Shown here piece by piece: positions 1 through 8,864 of a stretch of 64,000 bases of DNA. The notes beneath the pieces are model-generated. The model did no database searches. It saw only the letters and a program-made list of their open reading frames with translations, and had not been told where the DNA came from. Source of the DNA: Falsigemmobacter intermedius (GTDB taxonomy: Bacteria > Pseudomonadota > Alphaproteobacteria > Rhodobacterales > Rhodobacteraceae); assembly GCF_004054105.1 (NCBI RefSeq), contig NZ_SBLC01000011.1, positions 1 to 64,000 on the forward strand, given 5' to 3'. The position numbers and the translations under genes are program-made. Within the stretch, counting starts at the first letter, position 1. Every line of letters begins with the position of its first letter.

Positions 1-1
1 C

Positions 2-91
2 GTTGATATTGCTCAAAGCAGCGCCGCCACCATCCTCAAAATCAGCCCCGAACTGTCGAACTTGGGGGACTTGCGATCAGCTGCACGTTAG
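2..91 (+). other. possible 3' tail of an ORF entering from the left edge
   Basis: One frame is open from the window edge to a TAG at 89-91, giving 29 residues. I recognise no family in it, and an open frame this short can arise by chance. From 92 to about 240 I see no gene. It is listed only because the left edge may cut a real gene. Confidence 0.2.
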
Positions 92-240
92 ACGGGAGCC
101 TTTCGGAGGAGAATCCAGAGCGCATGCTCAACGCGGGTCAGACGTGAGAACCACAATACTGGCCAGACACATGACTGCACCGCTCACCTTTGCCAGACGC
201 AGCAACAATCCCTGATCTCAGCCGAGCATCTACACTTGGT

Positions 241-486
241 TCGGTACGAACTGCGCTTCCGTTCGATCCCGATGACCTCGCTGGCCTTTGGGATTGGTGT
301 GGCACCGCGGGTGTTCTCCTCAGGTGCGGGTGCGCGTCACGCGATCGGCCGTGCGACGCTTTTTGGCACCGTATCGGGGGCGCTTCGGGGTTCTTCTCAG
401 TCCCGATTTTCTTCGTGCTGATCGTCGGGCTGTCTGGCGGGCGGAAGAAACCGCAGCAGCGCTCCGGCGTTGAAAGCGCCTACTGA
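241..486 (+). pseudogene. decayed C-terminal end of an RND efflux permease
   Basis: Translation in one frame (about 245-385) gives ELRFRSIPMTSLAFGIGV and then SGAGARHAIG. This resembles the last cytoplasmic loop and transmembrane segments of AcrB-type pumps (RLRPILMTSLAFILGV, STGAGxxARHAIG). The matching end (VPIFFVLI plus a basic tail, stop at 484-486) lies in a different frame, so at least one frameshift is present. Everything upstream of the last 80 or so residues is missing. It lies on the strand opposite the intact RND gene at 628-3738, so it is probably debris of a second pump gene and not part of that operon. The family match is from memory; no alignment was run. Confidence 0.6.
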
Positions 487-530
487 GGGTGCCCCCCCCG
501 GGGACTTCGCGCTGGATCTCACTTAGAAAA

Positions 531-556
531 AAGGCCGCCCCGAGGGGCGGTCTTTT
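531..556 (-). terminator. rho-independent terminator of the RND operon
   Basis: Arms at 533-540 and 545-552 form a GC-rich 8-bp stem with a 4-nt loop. On the minus strand the stem is followed by a run of six T. It lies about 75 nt past the stop of the RND permease gene. A shorter TTTT on the plus side means it could also stop plus-strand transcripts. Confidence 0.8.
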
Positions 557-627
557 GCTTCGGTGCGAATTGATGGGCGAAAAAGATTGAGTATTTGTAA
601 AAAGCCAAAATTGCACGTCGTGGCATC

Positions 628-3600
628 TCAGGCGGGGCCGGATTTAGCCGGGCGCAGCCATTGGACGGAGCGCAGAACGACCACCCAAAAGACCGGAACG
701 AGGAAGATGCCGATGACGGCGGATGCGGCCATACCGCCGAGCACTCCGATGCCGATCGAATGCTGTGCTGCTGCCCCCGCGCCGGAGGCAAGTGCCAGTG
801 GCAGGACCCCCAGCATAAAGGCGAAAGTCGTCATCAGAATGGGGCGCAGCCGCAGGCGGGCGGCGTGGATCGCAGCTTCAATCAGGCTTTCGCCTTTATG
901 GTGCAGATCCTGGGCAAATTCGACGATCAGAATGGCGTTTCGCGCTGCGAGACCGATGGTGGTCAGCAGGCCCACCTTGAAATAGACATCATTGGACTGA
1001 CCGAAGATCAGCGCGGCGCCAAGCGCCCCGAGGATGCCGATCGGCACCGTCATCATCACCGCAAGGGGAACCGACCAGCTTTCGTAAAGTGCGGCGAGCG
1101 CCAGAAAGACCACGAGAGCGGACAGGGCGAAGAGAAGCGGTGCCTGATTGCCGGACATCCGCTCCTGATAGGAGAGACCCGTCCAGGCCGCGCCATAGCC
1201 GCCCGGCAGGTCGGCCACCAGGTCCTCCATCGCCGCCATGGCATCGCCTGAGGAGAGACCAGGCGCGGCCGCGCCGCTGAGTTCCATGGCGCGTGTGTCG
1301 CCGTAGCGTGAGATCGCTTTCGGCTCCTGGTCCCATTCCTGATTGGTAAAGGCACCGAAGGAGACCATTTCCCCCTGGCCGTTACGTGCATGCCAGAGGT
1401 GGATATTTTCAGGCTGAGACCGGGCCCAGGGCTCGCCCTGAACCACGACGGGGCGCAGCTCGCCGCTGAGGGCGAAGTCGTTGACCTCACGCCCGGAAAA
1501 GATCACCGAGAGCATGGAATTGACCGCCGAGAGCGAAAGGCCGAAGGCCGCCGCCTTCTGTTGGTCAATGTCGAGACGCAACGCACTTTGAAAGGCGGTT
1601 TCATTGCCGCGCAGGTTCACCACGCGCCCGTCGGCCTGAGCTTTCTGAACAAGCTCAGCCGCCGCGGTGGACAGCGCCTCCTGGCCCTGGCCGCCCTGAT
1701 CAATCAGCTGCATGGTGAAGCCTGCAGAGCTGCCGAGCCCGTTGATTGCGGGGGGCTGCAGCACATAGACTTGGCCACCGCGGATGTTCATGAAGAAATG
1801 CGTATTGGCGCGGTTCACCACATCGGCTGCCGAAATATCGGCCCGCTGGTCATAATCGCGCAGTTTGACGAACATCATGGCGTTGTTCTGCCCGGCGCCG
1901 CCAAAGCTGAAGCCGAGGGCTGCGAAAACGGCTTCGACGGCGTCTTTCTCACCGTTGAGCAGATAGTCTTCAACCTGAGCGACCACGGCGCGGGTCTGGG
2001 CATCGGTTGCGCCATCGGGCAGCTGCACCATTGCGAGGATAACGCCCTGATCTTCCTGCGGAATGAATGAGCCGGGGAGCTTTTGAAACAGCATAAAGAC
2101 CCCGGCCGAGATGGCCAGAAGCAGCACCAGAAAGCGAAACGGTCGCCGCACAAACCGCGCGACGGCCGCGCCATAGCCATTGGTCATCTTATCAAGGCCA
2201 CGGTTGAACCAGCGCACCGGGGCAATGCCGCCGCCGTGTTTGCGCGGGCGCAGCAGGCCTGCGCACATCGCCGGCGTCAGGATCAGCGCCACGCCCAGCG
2301 ACAGAACCATGGCGGTGATGATGGTTACCGAGAACTGCCGGTAAATGATGCCGGTTGATCCGGCCATGAAAGCCATTGGGACAAAGACCGCCGAAAGCAC
2401 CAGCACGATCCCCACGAGGGCTGAGCTGATCTCATCCATGCTTTTCTCGGTGGCCGCGACCGGGTCGAGGCCTTCTTCCTCCATCACCCGTTCAACGTTT
2501 TCCACCACCACGATGGCGTCATCGACCAACAGACCAATGGCGAGCACCATGGCGAACATGGTCAGCGTGTTGATGGTATAGCCCGCCACCGTCAGCACGC
2601 CGAAGGTACCTAAAAGCACCACAGGGATGGCGATGACCGGAATGATCGTCGCGCGCCAGGACTGCAGAAAGACAAGGATCACCAGGAAAACCAGCAGGAC
2701 CGCCTCGGCGAGGGTTTTGTAAACCTGGTTGATCGAGCGCTCAACGAAGGGGGAGGTGTCATAGGGATAGGCCACCTCAACCCCCGGAGGAAGCGAGGAT
2801 TCGATCCGGCTGATCGTGGCGCGAACGGCCTCTGCGGTATCCACCGCATTGGCCCCGGAGGCAAGGTTCACCGCAAAGCCCGCCGCCGGACGACCATTGA
2901 AGCGTGCCGTCATGGCGTAGCTGTCCTGGCCGATCTCAATCCTTGCCACATCGCCTAAGAAAACCGTTGAGCCATCGGTGGCCACCCGTAAAAGAATGCG
3001 CTGAAACTCTTCGACGCTGCTCAACTGCGACTGCGATGACACCGGAAAGGTGATCCGCTGCCCCTCGGCGGAGGGCAGGGTGCCCATTGAGCCCACGGTG
3101 ACATTGACGTTCTGCTCAGAAACCGCTGCCAGCACCTCAGCCGGAGTGACCTGATATTGCGTCAGCTTGAGCGGATCGAGCCAGATGCGCATGGCATAGC
3201 CCGCGCCGAACACATCCACCGTGCCCACGCCCTGGGTGCGGCGGATCGGATCGATGATGCGCTGCGAGACCAGATCCCCCAGTTCCACCGTGCTGTGCGT
3301 CCCGGTGGTCGAGGCCAGCACCCCCACCAGCAGAATGGAGGAGGTGGAGCGGGTGACGCTGAGGCCGGTCTGCTGCACGACAGAGGGCAGCTGTGCCGTA
3401 GCGAGCTGCAGTTTGTTCTGCACCTGAACCTGCGCCATATCCGGGTCGATCGTATCGTCAAATGTCAGCGTGACCGAGCCTGAACCGGATGTCGATGAGG
3501 AGGTCATATAGACCAGCCCCTCGATCCCGGTCATGGCGTCCTCGATCACGGAAGTCACTGAATTTGCGACAATTTCAGCCGATGCCCCGGTATAGGCTGC

Positions 3601-3738
3601 CCGCACTGAGACCGTGGTCGGCGCAATCTGCGGATATTGCTCAATCGGCAGACGGCTCAGGCCCAGGGCACCTGCCAACATGACGATCAGCGCCAGAACC
3701 CAGGCAAAGACGGGCCGATGAATGAAAAAGCGCGCCAT
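628..3738 (-). CDS. RND multidrug efflux permease (HAE1/AcrB-like)
   Basis: Inner-membrane proton-driven pump of the resistance-nodulation-division superfamily, HAE1 branch. It exports amphiphilic compounds through a trimeric complex with the adjacent adaptor and an outer-membrane channel. The 1036 residues match the usual 1030-1050. It opens with ARFFIHRPVFAWVLALIVM, typical of AcrB/MexB, has a large periplasmic loop after TM1, and carries the proton-relay VDDAIVVVENV motif near residue 405. A second periplasmic loop and five terminal TM segments follow. It starts 6 nt after the adaptor gene, so the two are one operon. No TolC-type channel gene is present, so a shared channel elsewhere is assumed. 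Substrate cannot be read from sequence. Confidence 0.95.
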   Translation of the reverse strand: MARFFIHRPVFAWVLALIVMLAGALGLSRLPIEQYPQIAPTTVSVRAAYTGASAEIVANSVTSVIEDAMTGIEGLVYMTSSSTSGSGSVTLTFDDTIDPDMAQVQVQNKLQLATAQLPSVVQQTGLSVTRSTSSILLVGVLASTTGTHSTVELGDLVSQRIIDPIRRTQGVGTVDVFGAGYAMRIWLDPLKLTQYQVTPAEVLAAVSEQNVNVTVGSMGTLPSAEGQRITFPVSSQSQLSSVEEFQRILLRVATDGSTVFLGDVARIEIGQDSYAMTARFNGRPAAGFAVNLASGANAVDTAEAVRATISRIESSLPPGVEVAYPYDTSPFVERSINQVYKTLAEAVLLVFLVILVFLQSWRATIIPVIAIPVVLLGTFGVLTVAGYTINTLTMFAMVLAIGLLVDDAIVVVENVERVMEEEGLDPVAATEKSMDEISSALVGIVLVLSAVFVPMAFMAGSTGIIYRQFSVTIITAMVLSLGVALILTPAMCAGLLRPRKHGGGIAPVRWFNRGLDKMTNGYGAAVARFVRRPFRFLVLLLAISAGVFMLFQKLPGSFIPQEDQGVILAMVQLPDGATDAQTRAVVAQVEDYLLNGEKDAVEAVFAALGFSFGGAGQNNAMMFVKLRDYDQRADISAADVVNRANTHFFMNIRGGQVYVLQPPAINGLGSSAGFTMQLIDQGGQGQEALSTAAAELVQKAQADGRVVNLRGNETAFQSALRLDIDQQKAAAFGLSLSAVNSMLSVIFSGREVNDFALSGELRPVVVQGEPWARSQPENIHLWHARNGQGEMVSFGAFTNQEWDQEPKAISRYGDTRAMELSGAAAPGLSSGDAMAAMEDLVADLPGGYGAAWTGLSYQERMSGNQAPLLFALSALVVFLALAALYESWSVPLAVMMTVPIGILGALGAALIFGQSNDVYFKVGLLTTIGLAARNAILIVEFAQDLHHKGESLIEAAIHAARLRLRPILMTTFAFMLGVLPLALASGAGAAAQHSIGIGVLGGMAASAVIGIFLVPVFWVVVLRSVQWLRPAKSGPA

Positions 3739-3744
3739 GCCGCC

Positions 3745-4929
3745 TTACTCCTGCGCCGGAGCGGCGGGCGCCGTGCCGCCCGTCGGGGCCACAGTCTGTG
3801 GCACACCACCTGTTGTAAGCTCAACCTCAACCGCCACGACATCTGCGCCGGGAGCAAGCCCGGTCAATCCGTCAACGATCAGTTGCGCGCCGGGTTTCAG
3901 CCCTTCTGTGACGACCCAGTGATGTTCATAACTGCCAAGGTCTCTCAGCTGATGCTGCACCGCCTTGCCATCTTCGACCAGAAAGACGTTTAACAGCCCG
4001 CTGCGGTCGCGGCTGGCGGCAGATTGGGAAATGAGATAGCCCTCCCGCGTGCCGAAGGAGATTTCACCGCGCACGAACTGCCCCGGCAAAAGTTTCAGGT
4101 CGGGGTTCGCAAAGATGAACCGGTAATCAATCGCACCTGTGGTCTCAGACACGCGAAAGCCTGCGGCTTCCAGTTCACCCTCTACCTCATAGGTCTCACC
4201 GGTTTCCAGGGTCAGCCGCGCGCTGATTTTTTCATTCACCGTCAATTGCCCGGCGCGAATGTCAGCCACCACCCTCTGCATGGCGGCCGACGGCGACAGG
4301 ATATCGACCTCAATCGGGTCCAGCCGTGTCAGCGTTGCCAGTTCCTGCGCCTGGCTTGCTGTCACCAGATCCCCGACCGAGACGTTGGAAACACTCGCTA
4401 CCCCGTCGATCGGCGCCCGGATGATCGTCCACTCAAGCTCAGCCTTCGCAATAGCGAGTTGTGCCTCGGCGGCGCTGACACGCGCATCGGCCTGTTCTTT
4501 CGCCGAGCGGGTGTTCTCCAGATCCGCACGCGACACCCCTGAGCCGACCAGCTGCTCTGCCCGGCTCAGGCTGGCTGACGCCTGCTCTGCAGCCGCTTTG
4601 GCGGAGCGCACCTCTGCCTCTGCACTGGCCGCGCGGCTTTCATAAACGCCGGGATCGATGCGAAACATCTCATCCCCCGCCTTGAGCGGACGCCCCGCGC
4701 GGTAAGACACCCTGGTCACCAGGCCGGACACCCTCGGGCGGATCGCCGCTTCCTCAAAGGCCACCGCCCGTCCTGGCAGCGTCACCCGCTGCGGAATGGC
4801 GGAGGGTGCGAGCGTCACCACCCCCACCTGCTTCGGCGGCATCTGCGGTGGCACCTGAGCGAAAGTCGCCCCCATCAGGCCCGGAAAAAGCAGGAAAGCC
4901 GGAAACAGCAAGGATGCAGCGTAACGCAT
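3745..4929 (-). CDS. RND periplasmic adaptor (membrane fusion protein)
   Basis: This HlyD/AcrA-type adaptor bridges the RND pump and an outer-membrane channel. From the chosen start it has 394 residues with a hydrophobic signal segment (LLFPAFLLFPGLMGATFAQ). Next come a lipoyl half-motif (RPRVSGLVTRVSYRAG), an Ala/Glu-rich coiled-coil hairpin (AEAEVRSAKAAAEQ), the second lipoyl half (IRAPIDGVASVSNVSVGD), a beta-barrel and a membrane-proximal domain. The frame extends 27 codons further upstream. I chose the ATG at 4929 because an AAGGA ribosome site precedes it and the signal peptide then sits at the N-terminus. No lipobox cysteine is seen, unlike AcrA. First gene of the operon. Confidence 0.93.
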   Translation of the reverse strand: MRYAASLLFPAFLLFPGLMGATFAQVPPQMPPKQVGVVTLAPSAIPQRVTLPGRAVAFEEAAIRPRVSGLVTRVSYRAGRPLKAGDEMFRIDPGVYESRAASAEAEVRSAKAAAEQASASLSRAEQLVGSGVSRADLENTRSAKEQADARVSAAEAQLAIAKAELEWTIIRAPIDGVASVSNVSVGDLVTASQAQELATLTRLDPIEVDILSPSAAMQRVVADIRAGQLTVNEKISARLTLETGETYEVEGELEAAGFRVSETTGAIDYRFIFANPDLKLLPGQFVRGEISFGTREGYLISQSAASRDRSGLLNVFLVEDGKAVQHQLRDLGSYEHHWVVTEGLKPGAQLIVDGLTGLAPGADVVAVEVELTTGGVPQTVAPTGGTAPAAPAQE

Positions 4930-5149
4930 GAAATATCCTTTGTCAGAAAGTCGAGGAGCGGTAATGGCGAGGCAACCCGCAAAATGGCCGGGCAGAGCCT
5001 GAATTCTCAACTCTGAGAGAGGACAAAGGCTCCCGCCCTGAAGGTACGTTTCTCTGCCGTGGTGTGATGATCAGCGAGGCAGCATTGGCCTCCCGTGATC
5101 CACTACCCAACTCTCGACCACCCGAAGCTGAACTTGTCGGGCTTTCACC

Positions 5150-6046
5150 CGGGGCTCGGGCCGGATGCGGACCCCGGATACACACTCCTCCCGGAAGCGC
5201 CCATTGAAGGTGAGGAGGGATCAGGAAACAGTCCAGTGGACTGTTTCCCCCGACGCAGGATGAAGGCGTTATCGGTCGGTTTGCCGGGGGGGGAGAAGTC
5301 GGGCGTTACGCCTTTGGTACAGGCACAGAGATCCAGATTGCGGGAGATGAATCCGGACCCCAGGTCGGCCCGGATCTTTGCCGGATAGCCGCGCCCGGTG
5401 CAGACGCGTTCAAGCGTGTCAACCACGTTCCCGGCCCGGTAGCTGAACCTTGGATCGACGGCGGGCGAGAAGCGCGAGAAGATGTCGACGACGGTCAGAA
5501 CCCTGACCCCGTCGCCAACATGACATGCACCCGGCGATAGCCGTAGCGCGTACGGGTCTGGCAGTTGTCACGGAGCTTCTGCTATATGCTGGCCTGCTTG
5601 GGCCGGGCCTTATAATGGCTGCTCGATGTCTCGACGTGAAAGACCTCGCAGGCTCTTCGGATCGAGACGTGCCACTCCAGACAGACGCGGTCTCTCCCCG
5701 GCAGGCCTCAGAGCTTTCGGCGCAAACGTGCCTCACAGCATTTCCTTGTCCGAAGACAGATCCGCGACGAGCTTGTGCAGCTTCGCGTTTTCATCTTCGA
5801 GCAACTTCATGCGCCGCATATCCGTTGGCAACATGCCCTCGCATTTAAAATAGGTCGCGGGGCTGATCCCGGCCTTGCGGCACAGATCCGCCACCGGCAT
5901 GCGCGTCTGCGCCCTGCTTCAGGATGAACGCTTTCCGGGCGTCGGAAAGTTTCGAGGATTTCACAGGTTCTAGCTCCTCCCGGCCATGGGGAAGGGTAAA
6001 CGAAAAACTTCAGCTTCTAACGATCCGGTTTTCAGGGCTCACATAG
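5150..6046 (-). mobile_element. IS3-family insertion sequence relic (orfA/orfB both broken)
   Basis: Minus-strand translation from about 5964 gives an OrfA-like start (SSKLSDARKAFILKQG), a one-base frameshift, then MPVADLCRKAGISPATYF and LEDENAKLHKLVADL, as in IS3-family OrfA. OrfB pieces follow: RYGYRRVHVML, LTVVDIFSRFSPAVD with the first catalytic Asp, RADLGSGFISRNLDL at the second Asp, and PGKPTDNAFI, just where an inserted palindrome interrupts the frame before FNGRFREEC. There are several frameshifts and the third catalytic Glu region is disrupted, so it is inactive. The left end probably lies at about 6046, where the sequence switches into the IS256 relic. Confidence 0.8.
5224..5248. 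repeat. 25-bp perfect palindrome inserted in the IS3 transposase relic
   Basis: Two 12-nt arms (GGAAACAGTCCA and its reverse complement) flank a single central G. The palindrome sits inside a segment of about 50 nt that separates transposase codons for NAFI from those for FNGRF. Intact relatives have only about 6 nt there, so roughly 44 nt were gained. No second copy was noticed in this window. Confidence 0.7.
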
Positions 6047-6448
6047 CTCGGGCGAGGCCCGCAGGCCATAAAGATCCCCCAGATGTTCCTGGATGTCGCG
6101 CACTGACAAACCGGCGGCATAAAGCCCGATGATCCTGTCGTCGGCGCCATCGATCCGGGTCTGGCCTTTCTTCACAAGTTCCGGTTCAAAGCTGCCCTCC
6201 CGGTCACCGGCACCGAAACTGCACCTCGCCGTCAGAGCCGCTCACGCGCTTCGTCGCCACCCCGTTGCGCGGGTTGCCCTGTTCCGCCTGCGGGTCAGAG
6301 ATCTCGCCTCACAGCCCGGATTCACCGTCAGTTCCGCACCAGACATCCGTTTCAGCAGGCGGATTTTCAGCGCCTTCATAAGCCCTGCATCACCAGGCAG
6401 ATTGCAGTCCTTCAGCAACTCGTCCAGCAGTTCGTTGGAAATCGTCAT
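6046..6448 (-). mobile_element. IS256-family (mutator) transposase N-terminal relic
   Basis: From the ATG at 6448 the minus strand encodes MTISNELLDELLKDC, GDAGLMKALKIRLLKRM and GAELT, the conserved N-terminus of IS256-family transposases. After a frameshift near 6245 the later block appears: FEPELVKKGQTRIDGADDRIIGLYAAGLSVRDIQEHL and GDLYGLRASPEL, read in pieces. The gene stops matching at about 6046, before the catalytic DDE core, where the IS3-family relic begins. Internal lesions plus truncation make it non-functional. Context suggests the IS3 element inserted into this gene. Confidence 0.75.
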
Positions 6449-6649
6449 GGTCCCTGCTCCTCTCAGGAAGTATGGACCCAATCAGCCATACACAGGAGAC
6501 CGTCCTCCATTGAATGTGTCGCAGGACAGGCATGACTCAGCTGCCGCCTGCACTCTTCGCTGGATGATCGATGATTATCAGCGCACAGGCGATGCGGGCC
6601 GCGCCGCGAAGGCGGGCGCGCTCCCGGGGTGATCTGAGCGCCCGGTGTG

Positions 6650-7249
6650 CTAAGTCCCTGTCCCGGACAGACTGAAATCCAGCGACCAGGGCCCGAGCCG
6701 GTCAGGCCCTGCCTCGCCTTCGCGGCGCAGAAGACGGCTCTCTGGCGGGGGCAGGCCCCACTGAGCCTGCTCCGACAGGTTGAGACGCAGCCGCAGGCGG
6801 CTGCCGTCGCCCATCGCCCAGGTGACGCAGACCGCTAAAGGTCCGGTTTTGATATAGCTGCCGGAATGGCCGCCAATGCCGCGCAGGCGCGGCACGATCT
6901 CCTGCTGCCTCAGGGCGATCAACTCCCGGACGAAAGCGCGCCATTCGGCACCCGGTTCTTCAGGTGTCTCACTGTGGTTCAGCTTTGCGGCCTGAAAGCT
7001 CGCCGGGTCGCAGGGGTCAAGGGTCGCGTCAGGATCCGGTCGGCGGGGGTCCTCCGGCTCGGGGGTTTTCAGCAGCTCTTCTTTGCGTCCTTCGAGGATA
7101 TCCTGCCGCAGTTCCGGCGGCATATCTGAAAAGAAGGGGAAGGGGGTCCGGCTTTCCTTAAGCCCGTGCGGCTTAACGCCTGAGTTGTTCTCAGCCCTGA
7201 TTATGCGGTGCTCACTTGCCCCCGGTTCACCCTCGGAAACTAATTTCAT
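6650..7249 (-). pseudogene. treZ: 3' fragment of malto-oligosyltrehalose trehalohydrolase
   Basis: From about residue 32 this 199-residue frame matches the C-terminus of TreZ, the GH13 enzyme that releases trehalose from maltooligosyl-trehalose: TPFPFFSDMPPELRQDI, EGRKEELLKTPE, FQAAKLNHSETPE, then FVRELIALRQQEIVPRL. Intact TreZ is about 570-600 residues and its catalytic barrel is absent here. The first 31 or so residues do not resemble TreZ, so the upstream part was replaced by unrelated sequence near 7156. No treY, treX or glg gene is nearby. It is probably a remnant left after a deletion next to the IS relics. Identification is from remembered family motifs. Confidence 0.65.
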
Positions 7250-7466
7250 TTGGAAAACACAATGTTAGCAGGGGTTACCGGAAGCGCCCGATAAAAGAAG
7301 GTGAAATTCACATGAATTCGGGCAATGCTCGATCCTGCATCGCCCCGCCTTTCAAGAGCCCTGCAGGCAAGGGCTGTTAAATTCTCCACCCGGCTGAGCG
7401 TGCCTCGGTGAGATCACCTCCCGGTCAGATCCGGCCCGGGGGCTTATGTGGAAGCGGAGTAAACTG

Positions 7467-8861
7467 ATGGATGCGGAAATCCTGGCCAGACTGCAATTTG
7501 CCTTCACTGTCTCCTTCCACATCATCTTTCCGTCCTTTTCGATTGGCCTTGCGAGCTATCTTGCGGTGCTCAATGCGCTGTGGCTCAGGACGCGTAAAGA
7601 CGTCTATCTGGCCCTCTTCAATCACTGGAAAAAGATCTTTGCCGTAGCCTTTGGGATGGGCGTGGTTTCCGGGATTGTGATGTCCTATCAGTTCGGCACC
7701 AACTGGTCCGTGTTTTCCGACAGGGCCGGGCCGGTCATCGGCCCCCTGATGGCCTATGAGGTGCTGACAGCTTTCTTTCTGGAGGCGGGCTTTCTGGGCA
7801 TTATGCTCTTTGGCCGCAAACGTGTGGGCGACGGGCTGCATATGTTCGCAACTGCGATGGTGGCCGTCGGCACCCTGATTTCGGCCACCTGGATCCTCTC
7901 GGTTAACAGCTGGATGCAGACGCCGGCCGGGTTCTCGATCTCTGAGAGCGGTCAGTTCCTGCCCGAAGACTGGTGGGCCATCATCTTCAACCCCTCCTTT
8001 CTTTACCGCCTGCCGCATATGGTCATGGCGGCCTATCTGACGACGGCTCTCGTGGTCGGAGCGGCTTCGGCCTGGCATCTGCTGCGCGACGGCGCGGCTG
8101 AGGCTAGCCGGAAAAGTTTTGCCATGGCCATGGGAATGCTGATCTGTGCCGCACCCGTGCAGATCTATCTTGGCGATGCCCATGGCCTGAACACGCTGGA
8201 ATATCAGCCCGTCAAAGTCATGGCGATGGAAGGCCATTTCGACAGCCACCCCGAGGGCGCACCGCTGATCCTTTTTGGCTGGCCCGATCAGACCGCGAAG
8301 ACCGTGCATTGGTCTGTCGAGATCCCCAAACTCTCCAGCCTCATTCTGACCCATTCGCTGAACGGCCCGCTGAAGGGGCTTGATACCGTGCCGGATGAAG
8401 ATGAACCCCCGGTCTTCATCGTCTTCTGGTCTTTCCGCATTATGGTGGCCCTTGGCTTTGCCATGCTGGGCCTTGGGGTCTGGGCGCTTGTGGCGCGGCT
8501 GCGCGGGCGGCTTTATGATGCGCCTTTGCTGCACCGGGCGGCGGTGGCCATGGGGCCTGCAGGCTTCATTGCGGTCCTGGCGGGATGGATCACCACTGAG
8601 GTCGGCCGTCAGCCCTGGACGGTCTATGGCTATCTGCGCACTTCAGAGAGTCTCTCACCGCTGGCAGCCGAAGCGGTGGCGGCCTCACTTATCGCCTTCA
8701 TCCTGGTCTATTTTTTCATTTTCGGAGCCGGGACTTTTTATCTTTTGCGCATGATGGGGATCGGCCCGGATGTCCGGATGGAGGTGCTGAACGATGGGCC
8801 GATCCGGGCGGCCGGCATCGCCCCGGGACCGGCGCAGGATCCCGGTGAACGAGAGGAGTGA
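7467..8861 (+). CDS. cydA: cytochrome bd-type ubiquinol oxidase subunit I (CioA-like)
   Basis: Inner-membrane quinol oxidase subunit I, which oxidises ubiquinol and carries the haems. The 464 residues with a short Q-loop resemble the cyanide-insensitive CIO branch more than E. coli CydA (522). FHIIFPSFSIG near residue 18 holds the conserved haem-ligand His, GLNTLEYQPVKVMAMEGHFD is the conserved quinol-site region, and GWITTEVGRQPW is the canonical late motif. ATG 7467 is chosen because GCGGAG lies just upstream; an upstream start at 7446 lacks a good site. The gene for subunit II follows by 3 nt but is frameshifted, so the complex may not assemble. Confidence 0.93.
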   Translation: MDAEILARLQFAFTVSFHIIFPSFSIGLASYLAVLNALWLRTRKDVYLALFNHWKKIFAVAFGMGVVSGIVMSYQFGTNWSVFSDRAGPVIGPLMAYEVLTAFFLEAGFLGIMLFGRKRVGDGLHMFATAMVAVGTLISATWILSVNSWMQTPAGFSISESGQFLPEDWWAIIFNPSFLYRLPHMVMAAYLTTALVVGAASAWHLLRDGAAEASRKSFAMAMGMLICAAPVQIYLGDAHGLNTLEYQPVKVMAMEGHFDSHPEGAPLILFGWPDQTAKTVHWSVEIPKLSSLILTHSLNGPLKGLDTVPDEDEPPVFIVFWSFRIMVALGFAMLGLGVWALVARLRGRLYDAPLLHRAAVAMGPAGFIAVLAGWITTEVGRQPWTVYGYLRTSESLSPLAAEAVAASLIAFILVYFFIFGAGTFYLLRMMGIGPDVRMEVLNDGPIRAAGIAPGPAQDPGEREE

Positions 8862-8864
8862 GCC

